From NCBI RefSeq assembly GCF_030285665.1, contig NZ_CP127295.1, forward strand, positions 4,278,001 through 4,342,000: a stretch of DNA of 64,000 nt, given 5' to 3'. Shown here piece after piece: positions 1 to 8,735 of the stretch (the stretch's first letter is position 1; each line of letters starts with the position of its first letter). This DNA is from Amycolatopsis mongoliensis. GTDB lineage: Bacteria; Actinomycetota; Actinomycetes; Mycobacteriales; Pseudonocardiaceae. A model generated the notes under the pieces. The model was not told the origin of the DNA. It did no database searches and was given only the letters and a program-made list of their open reading frames with translations. The position numbers and the translations under genes were made by a program.

Positions 1-328
1 CGGCCGCCAGGTGCTCGGGCTCGCGCAGGGCTACCTGCAGCCGCTGCTCGACGCCGAGGTCGACACGCTCGTGCTCGGCTGCACGCACTACCCGCTCCTG
101 CAGGGGGTGCTGCAGATCGTGATGGGCCAGGAGGTCACCCTGGTTTCGAGCGCGGACGAGACGGCCAAGGACGTCGTCCGCGTGCTCACCGAGCGGGACC
201 TGCTGACGACCCGGGAGACGCCGCCGCGGCACGAGTTCCTCGCCACCGGCTCGGCCGAGCCGTTCACCCGGCTCGCCCAGCGGTTCATGGGGTTCGCCCC
301 GGGTGTCCTCGCTCCCACCACCGCGTGA
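1..328 (+). CDS. murI: Glutamate racemase MurI, C-terminal part (cut by window edge)
   Basis: This is the last 108 or so residues of glutamate racemase, which converts L-glutamate to D-glutamate for peptidoglycan precursors in the cytoplasm. The reading frame is open from the first base and contains the family motif GCTHYPLL (about bases 77-100), whose cysteine is the second catalytic thiol. The start lies outside the window. The next gene is an Rv1339-like metallohydrolase, followed by rph and rdgB, the same order as Rv1338-Rv1341 in Mycobacterium tuberculosis, which supports the call. Nothing looks broken; the truncation is only the window edge. Confidence 0.93.
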   Translation, partial: GRQVLGLAQGYLQPLLDAEVDTLVLGCTHYPLLQGVLQIVMGQEVTLVSSADETAKDVVRVLTERDLLTTRETPPRHEFLATGSAEPFTRLAQRFMGFAPGVLAPTTA

Positions 329-357
329 TCAGGCCGCCCGGCGCTTAGGGTGTCGAC

Positions 358-1125
358 GTGCGACTGACCATCCTCGGGTGCTCCGGCAGCATCCCCGGGC
401 CGAACACCGCCGCGTCCGGCTACCTGGTCGAGGCGGAAGGCTTCCTGCTCGGCCTCGAGCTCGGCAACGGCACGCTGGCGCAGCTGCAGGCCGTGACCGA
501 CCCGTTCGACCTGGACGCCCTGGTGCTCACGCACCTGCACCCCGACCACTGCGCCGACGTCAGCGCGCTCACCGTCCTGCGGCGCTACCACCCGGCGCCG
601 CCGTACCCGGCGCGCCCGCGCCTGCTGCCGCTGTACGCGCCGCCGGACGCGCCCGTCCGGCTGGCCAACGCGTACGCGCCCAACGAGGCCGAGCGGGCCG
701 TCACCGACCTCACCGACGTCTACGACTTCCACCCGCTGCGCCCGGAGCCGTTCCGGATCGGCCCGTTCGAGGTCGTCGCGGTCGAGGTCGACCACCCGAC
801 CCCGGCGTACGGCCTGCGCATCTCCTACGGCGGCCGGATCCTCGCGTTCACCGGCGACACCGGCCCGTGCGCGGCGCTCAACGAGCTCGCCGACGGCGTC
901 GACCTGCTGCTCGCCGAGGCGTCGTGGACGGATTCGGCCGAACGCCCGGCCGGCGTGCACCTGTCGGGGAAGCAGGCCGGCGAGCTGGCGCGCGACGCCG
1001 GTGTCGGGCGGCTGCTGCTGACGCACATCGCGCCGTGGACGGATCCCGGTGCGGTTCTGGCCGAGGCTTCGGCGGAGTTCCCGGGAGCCGAGGTCGTGAA
1101 GCAGGGTGCCGTCTACGACGTCTGA
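358..1125 (+). CDS. MBL-fold metallohydrolase, Rv1339-type cyclic-nucleotide phosphodiesterase
   Basis: A 255-residue metallo-beta-lactamase-fold protein. The metal-binding motif T-H-L-H-P-D-H is at residues 58-64 (H59, H61, D63, H64). Further ligands are likely in the FTGDTGPC segment near residue 163 and in LLLTHIAP near residue 222. It has the length and RNase-Z-like layout of Rv1339, reported as an atypical class II cAMP phosphodiesterase in mycobacteria. The position between murI and rph matches Rv1339 exactly, so lowering cAMP is the best inference. The GTG start at 358 gives the compact family N-terminus MRLTILGCSGS. An RNA-processing role of ribonuclease Z type is the alternative. Confidence 0.88.
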   Translation: MRLTILGCSGSIPGPNTAASGYLVEAEGFLLGLELGNGTLAQLQAVTDPFDLDALVLTHLHPDHCADVSALTVLRRYHPAPPYPARPRLLPLYAPPDAPVRLANAYAPNEAERAVTDLTDVYDFHPLRPEPFRIGPFEVVAVEVDHPTPAYGLRISYGGRILAFTGDTGPCAALNELADGVDLLLAEASWTDSAERPAGVHLSGKQAGELARDAGVGRLLLTHIAPWTDPGAVLAEASAEFPGAEVVKQGAVYDV

Positions 1126-1148
1126 ACCGCCGGTCCTAGAGTGCTCCC

Positions 1149-1925
1149 GTGGCTCGAAAAGATGGCAGGAACGACGACCAGCTCCGTGACATCAAGATCA
1201 CCCGGGGGTTCCAGCAGTGGCCGGCGGGGTCGGTGCTGATCGAATTCGGCAACACGCGCGTGCTGTGCGCCGCGAGCGTCACCGAAGGGGTGCCGCGCTG
1301 GCGGGCCGGATCCGGGCTCGGGTGGGTGACCGCCGAGTACGCGATGCTGCCGTCCGCGACCAACACCCGCAGTGACCGCGAGTCCGTGAAGGGCCGGATC
1401 GGCGGGCGCACGCACGAGATCTCGCGGCTGATCGGCCGTTCGCTGCGCGCCTGCATCGATCTGGCGGCGCTGGGCGAGAACACGATCGTCATCGACTGCG
1501 ACGTCATCCAGGCCGACGGCGGCACGCGCACGGCCGCGGTGACCGGCGGCTACGTCGCGCTGGCCGACGCGATCACGTGGCTGGGCGCGGCGAACCGGCT
1601 CAACGACCCGCAGCCGCTGTCGACGTCGGTGGCCGCGGTGAGCGTCGGCGTGGTCGACGGCCGGGTGCGGCTCGACCTGCCGTACGAAGAGGACTCGCGC
1701 GCCGAGGTCGACATGAACGTGGTCGCCACCGACGCGGGCACGCTGATCGAGGTCCAGGGCACCGGCGAGGGCGCGACCTTCGCCCGGTCCACTTTGGACA
1801 AGATGCTGGACATGGCGCAGGCCGGCTGCGAAGAGCTGACCCGGCTGCAGAACGAGGCCCTGGCGCTGCCGTACCCCGGCGAGCTGCCGGAACCGCGTCC
1901 GGACAAGAAGAAGGGCTCGAAGTGA
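1149..1925 (+). CDS. rph: Ribonuclease PH
   Basis: A 258-residue RNase PH, the phosphorolytic 3'-5' exoribonuclease that trims tRNA 3' ends. Family blocks are clear: [12 protein letters not shown] near residues 37-48, [19 protein letters not shown] near 85-103 (phosphate and substrate binding), and [19 protein letters not shown] near 117-135. The length is typical (about 240-260). The start is GTG at 1149, giving the usual short polar lead. It overlaps rdgB by four bases (GTGA), and the two are almost certainly co-transcribed, as in other actinobacteria where rph and rdgB adjoin. Confidence 0.95.
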   Translation: MARKDGRNDDQLRDIKITRGFQQWPAGSVLIEFGNTRVLCAASVTEGVPRWRAGSGLGWVTAEYAMLPSATNTRSDRESVKGRIGGRTHEISRLIGRSLRACIDLAALGENTIVIDCDVIQADGGTRTAAVTGGYVALADAITWLGAANRLNDPQPLSTSVAAVSVGVVDGRVRLDLPYEEDSRAEVDMNVVATDAGTLIEVQGTGEGATFARSTLDKMLDMAQAGCEELTRLQNEALALPYPGELPEPRPDKKKGSK

Positions 1926-2530
1926 CGAAGCTGCTTCTGGCCACGCGCAACGCGAAGAAGCTGGGCGAGCTTCGGCGGATCCTCGACGCCGAGGGGATTT
2001 CGGGGATCGAGGTCCTCGGTCTCGCGGACGTTCCCGACTTTCCGGAAGCGCCCGAGACAGCGCCGGACTTCGAGGGCAACGCGGTGGCGAAGGCCCGTGA
2101 CGCCGTGGCGGCCTGTGGACTGCCGGCCATCGCCGACGACTCGGGCATCGCGATCGACGCGCTGAACGGCATGCCGGGCGTGTTGTCGGCGCGCTGGGCG
2201 GGCGGCCACGGCGACGACGAAGCGAACCTGAACCTGGTGCTGGGCCAGCTCCGCGACGTCCCGGACGAGCGCCGCGGAGCCCAGTTCGTCTGCGCGGCGG
2301 CGCTGGTCCTGGTGTCCGGCGAGGAGACGCTGGTCCGCGGCGAGTGGCGCGGAACCATGGTCCACTCCCGGCGGGGGACGAACGGCTTCGGGTACGACCC
2401 GATCTTCCGGCCGGATGGCGAGACCCGGACGTCGGCGGAGATGGAGCCGGCGGAGAAGGACGCGGTGTCCCACCGGGGGCGGGCTCTGCGCGCCCTGCTG
2501 CCGGCGTTGCGGGAGCTCGCGGAGGGTTAA
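1922..2530 (+). CDS. rdgB: Non-canonical purine NTP pyrophosphatase (RdgB/HAM1)
   Basis: A 202-residue RdgB/HAM1 protein that hydrolyses dITP, ITP and XTP to monophosphates and keeps deaminated purines out of DNA and RNA. It opens with the family signature [18 protein letters not shown], has the [22 protein letters not shown] block around residues 68-90, and ends with the substrate-binding stretch NGFGYDPIF and VSHRGRALR. The GTG start at 1922 overlaps the rph stop. Its TAA stop shares the palindromic TTAA at 2527-2530 with the stop of the convergent NACHT gene, so the two coding regions meet without any spacer. Confidence 0.95.
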   Translation: MTKLLLATRNAKKLGELRRILDAEGISGIEVLGLADVPDFPEAPETAPDFEGNAVAKARDAVAACGLPAIADDSGIAIDALNGMPGVLSARWAGGHGDDEANLNLVLGQLRDVPDERRGAQFVCAAALVLVSGEETLVRGEWRGTMVHSRRGTNGFGYDPIFRPDGETRTSAEMEPAEKDAVSHRGRALRALLPALRELAEG

Positions 2531-5500
2531 CGGACGATCAGCTTGACGCCTGAGCCGAGCTTTTCGGCACCGACGAATTCGGCGTCGACTAGCTCGACGG
2601 TCACATTCAGGTCGGCTATCGGGGTCAGGTCGACTGGCTCCGAAATACCTTCGAAGACGACCTCTCTCAGGGTTGGGATCAGCGGAAGCTCGTGAATTGC
2701 GCCTGGAGTGGTGTAGTGAAACTTCAGCCATTGAATAGGCACGTTTGCCAATGGGGCCAAGTTGTGTAGCTCGATAGAGCTCAATGTCAAAGCTCGTGTC
2801 TGAGGGAACACTCGAGCGAGTTCTTCTCCTGAAATCGATGCACCGCCTCTCGCCTCTCCCCTGAACAGCTCGATTTCCGATAATTTCGGAAGAGGTTTGG
2901 ATCTTTTAATCGTCTCCATGGGTATGTCCCACATTCTGAGGAACCTGAGGTTCTCCAGCGCTGAGATGCTGTCGATGTTTGATACCCGTGTCAGTCGATC
3001 GATATTGAGGTGTTCGACTTGGTTGAGATCTTCAAGTTGCCTGAGGCTGAGCCAAGGTGTCTTGCGAAGTAGTGTAAGTGTATGAAGATTGGAAATTTTC
3101 TCCAGTGCGCGTAGATTGACGAATCTTCTTGCAAAGAAGAGGCGGAGCGCCTCGAGTTCGGTGTGCTGAGCCAGTTGGCCCAAGTCAATGGTCGTGTCTC
3201 GTTCAAAGGAGACCCTAAGGTCGTGTAGATGTGGGACCCCTTCGAGGAATAGTAGATCCTTCTGCCAATCGTAATCGGATAGATCAACGGTTAGTTTTGT
3301 CATTTTCTTTAGGAGATGGACGTAGGTGAGCAGGCGGAGGTTGGTCACCTTCGTCCGCCCTTCAGTCAGCGGTGAGTCGCCGAGCACCTGCGTGGCGTAC
3401 TGCTCAGGATCGAAGTACTGCCACGCTTGAGCCAGCTGATTTTGCACGAGCTCGCGGCTATCCTGGGCGTAGCTTCGCAGCAGCCTCAGGGCATCGTCGC
3501 CCGCGGTGAGCGCTGCTGCTCGCGTGGTCGCTGCCGCCGCTGCCTCCGACAAACCCTCCAAGCTTTCCGGCAGGTACCTCAGGATCCGCGGCCCGATGGA
3601 GGCCAACGACTGCGTCTCCCGAATGCTTCGCGGTGGTACCAGCTGCTCCCGAATCACGGCTTCCACTTGGGCGATGACCTCCGGGTCCGCGTTGCTCACC
3701 GTCTCCAGACAGGCTGCGGCCAGCAGGCGCAAGTGGCGTGCGTGCCGGGGCTCATCGTCTGCGCGATCGAGAATCCCGCTCAATAGCTTTCCCGCTTGGT
3801 GGTGCTTCGCATGCCCACACGCCATTACGATCGTCTCCCACCACGTGTCGAGGTGGGCGCGGTCGATCAACGTCTCCAGGTGGTCCTGCTCCGTCGCCTC
3901 GTTCGCCGCCAAGCACTCTTGGAACGTCCGGTGCACGAAGTCCACGCGATCGCGAACCGGCTCACGCAGCACGCCGCTGCGTTCCAGGAGGTGGTTGAGC
4001 ACCTCCTCGGGCGTGTGGTCGACGTGCGGCAGGGAGGGCAGCCGCCGGGCGATGTGTTCGCGGGCTCGCTCCTTCGGCAGCTCCACCTTCGACGCCAGGG
4101 AAAGGCGCCACGCCAGGTCTCCGAGCAGGAGCTGCTTCTGTGCCTCCGTCAAGATCACCCCGATGCGCCGCTCGGCGTCGCGCAGGTGCAGCAACATCGA
4201 CAAAGCCTTGCGGTACAGGTCCATCCGGTCCCGCGGCAACTCCGATCGATGAGCCAGATTCAAAGCGCACAGCATCGCGCACAACAACGGGCTCGCCGCC
4301 AGCGTCCTCAAGTGTGGCCGGCTGTCGAGCTGGTTGAGCAACCGCCGCTGGACCGCCGGCAGATCCGTGTCCGTGCGGACCGTTCCGCCGGCCGCTGCCG
4401 CCTTGTGCCAGCGGGTCACCAGTGCCTCGATGTCGTCGGCGCTCATCGACTCCAGCAGGACGCAGTCGAAGCCCTCTTGGGCCAGCCAGCGCTGGTCGGC
4501 CGCCGCCGTTCGGGACGTCACCACGAACCGCGTGTCCTCGAAGGCCAGCGACAGCTCCCGCAGCCAGGCCTTGACCTCGCGACGGTGACTGGCGCCGACC
4601 TCGTCCACACCGTCGACCAAGACCATCGCCCGGCCTGCAGCCAACACCCGGCGGGCCCAGCCCTCCGGCGGGGCCAGCATCGGTGCGACGTGCCCCACGA
4701 ACTCCTCCGGACGCGGCAACGGCTCGGCCGCGAAGCTCCGCAGCCGGATCGGGAACGGCACCCGGCCGTTCCAGCCGGCGAGTTTCCCGGTGAACCCGCG
4801 ACGGGCAGCCGTCACCGCCAGCCAGTCCAGCAGGGTCGTCTTGCCCGAACCGGCTTCTCCGCGCACCAGCACTCGGCTCGTCCCGCCGAGCGCGGCTTCG
4901 ACGCGCATGTTTGCGCTGCCCATCCGGTTCTGCCGCTTCTCGAACCAAAGCTCGTCCATCCGGCGATCGGCCCGCCGCGGTTCGTCTTCGGAGGAGACGC
5001 TCAGGCTCAGGTAGGCGACAGTCAGGGGCAGTGCCGGCTGGTCGTCCATCGTCAGACCGAGCAGCTCGAGACGGTCGAGGTTGCGCGCGATCAGGCCCAG
5101 GTATGACGTCTCGAACGCGGCGTCGCGGTCGGTGCCGTCCGGTGCGGTGAGGCTTGTCTTCGGGAGCCGGACCAGCAACTCCTCCAACTGGTCGCTCTGC
5201 TTGCTGAGCCGGCCCAGCACCTCGGCCAGTGCTCGAGGCTGGAACGACGGCAAGTGCCGGACCACCTGCACGAGGTGACGACACGCCTGGTCGAGGGCGA
5301 GTTCGTACAACGCACTCGCTTTGGGGGCGAAATGCCGCTCGGCCGCCAGGTCGGGGAGCTCGCCGCGGATCTTCCTGGCCAGCTGCTCGGGGTCCGCATC
5401 CGTGGCCAGGAAGGCTTCGTCCGAGAGATCGGCCTTGGTCAGCGCGTCCTCGACGGCCAGGAAGGCCGCGTCGATCTCGTTTTGCGGCAGCGTTGCGAAC

Positions 5501-5727
5501 CGATCCGCCAGGACCTGTTCCAGCTGCTCAGCGACCTGTGTGCCGATGTTCTGGACGAGGTTCTCCAGCTTCCGCCGCTCGAGCAGGCCCTTCAGTTCCC
5601 CGGCGGCGAGGTCGACCAAGTCGTCCGAGCGCTCGGATGTCGCCTTCCGGCGCTGCAACCACGACTTCGCCGCGTGCGTAGCAATCTGCCCGCCGAGCTT
5701 CAGCGCCGGCGCTTCCAGGCCCGTCAA
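2527..5727 (-). CDS. NACHT-LRR STAND NTPase (possible anti-phage sensor)
   Basis: A 1066-residue protein with three parts. Residues 1-270 are helical and charged, with no recognised catalytic motif. A NACHT-type P-loop domain follows, with Walker A GEAGSGKTT at 290-298 and an extended Walker B MVLVDGVDEV at 368-377, then FVVTSRT and a helical region. From about residue 790 to the end are leucine-rich repeats. The start is TTG at 5727, supported by a GGGAGG site six bases upstream on the minus strand; no ATG lies close. Bacterial NACHT proteins of this build are established anti-phage NTPases resembling eukaryotic NLRs; defence here is inferred. The LRR-coding part (about 2530-3340) has far lower GC than the rest, suggesting exchange of the sensor domain. 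It is a single gene with no obvious partner. Confidence 0.87.
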   Translation of the reverse strand: MTGLEAPALKLGGQIATHAAKSWLQRRKATSERSDDLVDLAAGELKGLLERRKLENLVQNIGTQVAEQLEQVLADRFATLPQNEIDAAFLAVEDALTKADLSDEAFLATDADPEQLARKIRGELPDLAAERHFAPKASALYELALDQACRHLVQVVRHLPSFQPRALAEVLGRLSKQSDQLEELLVRLPKTSLTAPDGTDRDAAFETSYLGLIARNLDRLELLGLTMDDQPALPLTVAYLSLSVSSEDEPRRADRRMDELWFEKRQNRMGSANMRVEAALGGTSRVLVRGEAGSGKTTLLDWLAVTAARRGFTGKLAGWNGRVPFPIRLRSFAAEPLPRPEEFVGHVAPMLAPPEGWARRVLAAGRAMVLVDGVDEVGASHRREVKAWLRELSLAFEDTRFVVTSRTAAADQRWLAQEGFDCVLLESMSADDIEALVTRWHKAAAAGGTVRTDTDLPAVQRRLLNQLDSRPHLRTLAASPLLCAMLCALNLAHRSELPRDRMDLYRKALSMLLHLRDAERRIGVILTEAQKQLLLGDLAWRLSLASKVELPKERAREHIARRLPSLPHVDHTPEEVLNHLLERSGVLREPVRDRVDFVHRTFQECLAANEATEQDHLETLIDRAHLDTWWETIVMACGHAKHHQAGKLLSGILDRADDEPRHARHLRLLAAACLETVSNADPEVIAQVEAVIREQLVPPRSIRETQSLASIGPRILRYLPESLEGLSEAAAAATTRAAALTAGDDALRLLRSYAQDSRELVQNQLAQAWQYFDPEQYATQVLGDSPLTEGRTKVTNLRLLTYVHLLKKMTKLTVDLSDYDWQKDLLFLEGVPHLHDLRVSFERDTTIDLGQLAQHTELEALRLFFARRFVNLRALEKISNLHTLTLLRKTPWLSLRQLEDLNQVEHLNIDRLTRVSNIDSISALENLRFLRMWDIPMETIKRSKPLPKLSEIELFRGEARGGASISGEELARVFPQTRALTLSSIELHNLAPLANVPIQWLKFHYTTPGAIHELPLIPTLREVVFEGISEPVDLTPIADLNVTVELVDAEFVGAEKLGSGVKLIVR

Positions 5728-5804
5728 TGCGTCCTCCCACCCTCAGACCGCCGGATGTTTCCCGGCGAACGGAGCAAGGGCAAGCCTGCAAGCGGGTGGA
5801 AGTG

Positions 5805-6269
5805 CTAGACCCCGGCGACGTCCGGGGTGACGGCGTGCGGCGGCCCCGCGTCGACCTGGGTCGCGACCTCCCTCGTCCACAGCTCGACCACGTGGCCGTC
5901 GGGATCCGTGACGTACGCCGAACGCTGGCCGGGTGCTGCCGGGTCGTCGCCGAAGTACACCTCGTCCACCCGGACGCCCTGGGCGCGCGCCCGGGCCACC
6001 GCCGCGTCGTAGTCCTCCTCGGCCACCGTCATCGCGAAGTGGACGTGCGCTCCCGGGCGGGCGCCCGCGATGCCGGTGAACGGCTTCCACAGGCCGATCC
6101 GCGTCCGGTCGCCGGACTGGACCCAGACGGCTTCGCGGCCCTTCCACGCCGGGCCTTCCCAGCGCAGCACCACCGGCAGTCCGAGCACTTCGGTGTAGAA
6201 GCGTTCGGACGCTTCGAGATCACGGGCTTCCAGCACCAGTTCGGTGACGCCCTTCGTCAAGTCGGTCAT
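5805..6269 (-). CDS. VOC-family protein (glyoxalase / bleomycin-resistance fold)
   Basis: A 154-residue vicinal-oxygen-chelate protein with the paired beta-alpha-beta-beta-beta layout. It opens GVTELVLEARDLEASERFY with the typical first helix, and near the C-terminus has YVTDPDGHVVELW, the second-module metal region. The length fits single-chain VOC proteins that work as dimers. Substrate cannot be told: glyoxalase-like lyases, thiol transferases and dioxygenases share this fold. It lies alone between the NACHT gene and the export operon, with about 77 bases to the NACHT start. Its upstream region (6270-6307) is very short, so transcription may continue from the lipoprotein gene. Confidence 0.85.
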   Translation of the reverse strand: MTDLTKGVTELVLEARDLEASERFYTEVLGLPVVLRWEGPAWKGREAVWVQSGDRTRIGLWKPFTGIAGARPGAHVHFAMTVAEEDYDAAVARARAQGVRVDEVYFGDDPAAPGQRSAYVTDPDGHVVELWTREVATQVDAGPPHAVTPDVAGV

Positions 6270-6307
6270 GTCTTCATGCTGGAACCTCCAGGAAACTGGA
6301 GGTCAAG

Positions 6308-6850
6308 TCACTTGTCACTCGGCCCGAGGATCGCCACTTCGCAGTCGTGTTCGATCTTGTCGGAGTTCGGGGGCTGGGAGTCGCTCGAATACGTCCACGG
6401 CGACTCGTCGTTGTCCGGCGTTTCGACCACGTGCATGCCCTTGTCGTTCATGCACTGGACCCACTTGTGCATGTTGTCCTGGTACGCGGGGTTCTCGCGG
6501 TCCATGCCCCACGGCAGCAGCGGCAGCTTCGACCGGCAGGCGTCGCCCGCGTCCTTGTGGTCCGCGCTCCACTTCTTCGCGCCCTCGATGGTGTTCGGCT
6601 GCGTGTCGACGTCCGCGCCGTGGTCCTTCATGCACGTCCGCCACGGCTCGATCAGGCGCTGGGACTCCTCCGCCGTCTCGTCGACGCGGTGGCGGGGGCG
6701 GCCGCCGTCCGCGTCCGTCGAGGGCGGAGCAGAGGACGGCACCGAAACAGGTGTCGTGAGCGAAGCCACCTGCGGCGGCGCCGGCGGCGGCGGCGAACAC
6801 GCGGCCAAGCCGAGCAACAGAACAAGACCAGCCAGGAGACGAAGAGCCAT
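6308..6850 (-). CDS. Lipoprotein with duplicated W-x-x-CM-x-D-x-G motif
   Basis: A 180-residue predicted lipoprotein. The chosen ATG at 6850 gives a clean lipoprotein signal, MALRLLAGLVLLLGLAAC-S, with the lipobox cysteine at about residue 18; an in-frame ATG at 6907 overlapping the permease stop would add a 19-residue charged lead. The mature part carries two related segments, WRTCMKDHGADV and WVQCMNDKGMHV, which look like an internal duplication, and an acidic C-terminus. It follows the MacB-like permease in the same direction, so it is probably the last gene of the export operon and acts on the outer face of the membrane. Function is not known. Confidence 0.75.
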   Translation of the reverse strand: MALRLLAGLVLLLGLAACSPPPPAPPQVASLTTPVSVPSSAPPSTDADGGRPRHRVDETAEESQRLIEPWRTCMKDHGADVDTQPNTIEGAKKWSADHKDAGDACRSKLPLLPWGMDRENPAYQDNMHKWVQCMNDKGMHVVETPDNDESPWTYSSDSQPPNSDKIEHDCEVAILGPSDK

Positions 6851-6903
6851 ACCGGAAGCATGACCGGCGCTTTTCAGGAACTCGTCAGCACGCCGTGAGC
6901 GGC

Positions 6904-8067
6904 TCATGCCAGCGCCTGCGTCGGCGGCATCCGCGCGGCGCGCAGCGACGGGTGCAGCCCCGCCAGCACTCCCACCACCAGCGCCCCGAACACCCCGCCC
7001 GCCACCGCGACGGCCGGGATCACCGGGGGCCAGCCCTGGTAGGTCGTGTAGCCGAGGGTCACGAGCACGCCCAGGACCGTCCCCGCGCACCCACCGAGCC
7101 CGGACAGCGCCACGGCTTCGGTGAGGAACTGGTCGCGGATGTGCCCGCGCGTCGCGCCTAACGCTCGTCGCAAGCCGATTTCGCGGCGGCGTTCCAGCAC
7201 GGAGACGAACATCGTGTTGGCGACGCCGACCCCGCCGACCAGCAGCGCGACCCCTGCCAAGCCCAGGAACAGCGCGGAGAACGCCGTCTGCGTCGCCTGT
7301 TTCGCGGCCAGCGCGTCCGACGGCCGGGACACCTGCACCAAACCTGGTAACGAGGGGTTCAGCGTCGCCGGCAGCACCGCGCGGACGTCGGCGATCGCGT
7401 CCTCGCGCGCCTTCACGTACACCACCGTCGGGTGCCCGTCGAAGCCCAGGAACCGTTTCGCCGAACCCCAGCCCACGAGCACCGCGCGTTCGACGTCCGG
7501 CGCGAGCGGCATCGGCGCGAGCACCCCGGTGACCGTGTACCAGGTCGTGCCGATCAGCACGACCGGCGGCGGCTGTCCCGGCACCACGCGCGGGATGCCG
7601 AGCCGGGACGCGGCGACGTAGCCCAGCGCCACCACAGGCAGGTCCGACGCGTCGAACCGTCCTGATTGGACAGTTCCGTTCAGGGCCGGCAGCAGGTCGA
7701 GGGACGCGGCGAGCACCGAAAGTCCCGACCCGTCCTGCGGATCGACGCGGTCGGACCGCCGGACGACGGCGTGCGTGTTCGCGACGGCCGCCGCCGTGGT
7801 CACCGGCCCGATCCGCCGCACGCTCCCCACCGCCGACTCCGGCAGCACCACCGGCGGCGTCTGGTTCGGCTGCGGTTCGGCGCGCAGCAGGTTCGTCCCC
7901 AGCGCCGTCAGCTGGTCCAGCAACGCGGCTTGGCTCGACGCGGGGATGCCGGTGACCACGATCAGCGTCGCGATGCCGAGCGAGATCCCCAGCGCGGACA
8001 GCGCCGCCCGCAACGGCCGCGTCCGGATGCCCAGCAGGCCCAGGCCGAGCACGTCGGCGGGCGTCAC
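6904..8067 (-). CDS. ABC transporter permease, MacB/FtsX type
   Basis: A 387-residue permease with one N-terminal membrane helix (around 20-40), a large extracytoplasmic domain (about 45-260) and three C-terminal helices in the FtsX-like domain, where the family stretch [15 protein letters not shown] follows ANTMFVSV. This is the MacB fold, which moves substrates by mechanotransmission rather than through a classical channel. The GTG start at 8067 overlaps the ATPase stop by four bases. With the ATPase and periplasmic-type adaptor upstream it forms a MacA-MacB-like exporter; in actinomycetes such sets export peptides, antibiotics or lipids, but the substrate cannot be read from the sequence. 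Confidence 0.9.
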   Translation of the reverse strand: MTPADVLGLGLLGIRTRPLRAALSALGISLGIATLIVVTGIPASSQAALLDQLTALGTNLLRAEPQPNQTPPVVLPESAVGSVRRIGPVTTAAAVANTHAVVRRSDRVDPQDGSGLSVLAASLDLLPALNGTVQSGRFDASDLPVVALGYVAASRLGIPRVVPGQPPPVVLIGTTWYTVTGVLAPMPLAPDVERAVLVGWGSAKRFLGFDGHPTVVYVKAREDAIADVRAVLPATLNPSLPGLVQVSRPSDALAAKQATQTAFSALFLGLAGVALLVGGVGVANTMFVSVLERRREIGLRRALGATRGHIRDQFLTEAVALSGLGGCAGTVLGVLVTLGYTTYQGWPPVIPAVAVAGGVFGALVVGVLAGLHPSLRAARMPPTQALA

Positions 8068-8735
8068 GCGGTGTCTCCCACGATCCGGCCGTCGCGGAAC
8101 TCGACGCGCCGGGGCAGCCCGGCCGCGATGTCCCGGTCGTGCGTGATGACCGCGATCGTCGTGCCCTCGGCGTGCAGCCCGGTCAGCAGCTCCAGCACGG
8201 CCTGCCCGTTCGCGGTGTCCAGCGCGCCGGTCGGCTCGTCGGCCAGCACCAGCGCCGGGTCGTGGACGACGGCGCGCGCGATCGCGACGCGCTGGCGTTC
8301 CCCGCCGGACAGCTCGTGCGGCCGGTGGGACACGCGGTGCGCGAGCCCGACCCGGCCCAGCGCCTCGAGCGCGAGGGGACGGCGACGGCGGCGCGGCACC
8401 CCGGCGTACAGCAGCCCGGTGGCCACGTTGTCCACTGCGGACAGTCCGTCGGTGAGGTGGAACTGCTGGAACACGAACCCCAGCCGGCGCCCGCGCAGCG
8501 CGGACAGCTGCCGGTCGGACAACGTCGTGACGTCGTCGCCGCCGACCTCCACCGTCCCCGACGTCGCGCGGTCGAGCGTCCCGGCGATGTGCAGCAGCGT
8601 CGACTTTCCCGAGCCCGACGGCCCGGCGATCGCCAGCAGCTCGCCTTCGGACACGGTCAGCGTGACGTCGTCGAGCGCGACGACGTCGCCGGGGTAGCGC
8701 TTGCTCACCCCGCGCAGGGCCAGAACCGGCGTCAC
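8064..8735 (-). CDS. ABC transporter ATP-binding protein, MacB/LolD type
   Basis: A 223-residue ATPase with Walker [10 protein letters not shown] at residues 38-46, Q-loop FVFQQFHL near 88-95, signature LSGGERQRV at 142-150, and Walker [14 protein letters not shown] at 161-173 followed by the H-loop VITHD. The ADEPTGALD form is typical of MacB/LolD-type ATPases. The start is GTG at 8735, overlapping the adaptor gene's stop (GTGA); longer readings upstream are not coding. It supplies the motor for the permease encoded immediately downstream. Confidence 0.93.
   Translation of the reverse strand: MTPVLALRGVSKRYPGDVVALDDVTLTVSEGELLAIAGPSGSGKSTLLHIAGTLDRATSGTVEVGGDDVTTLSDRQLSALRGRRLGFVFQQFHLTDGLSAVDNVATGLLYAGVPRRRRRPLALEALGRVGLAHRVSHRPHELSGGERQRVAIARAVVHDPALVLADEPTGALDTANGQAVLELLTGLHAEGTTIAVITHDRDIAAGLPRRVEFRDGRIVGDTA

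Noticed and set aside
2527..6269. NACHT gene plus VOC gene as a two-gene defence operon
   Set aside because: The VOC protein is a common standalone enzyme, has its own start 535 bases upstream of the NACHT start, and shows no link to defence.
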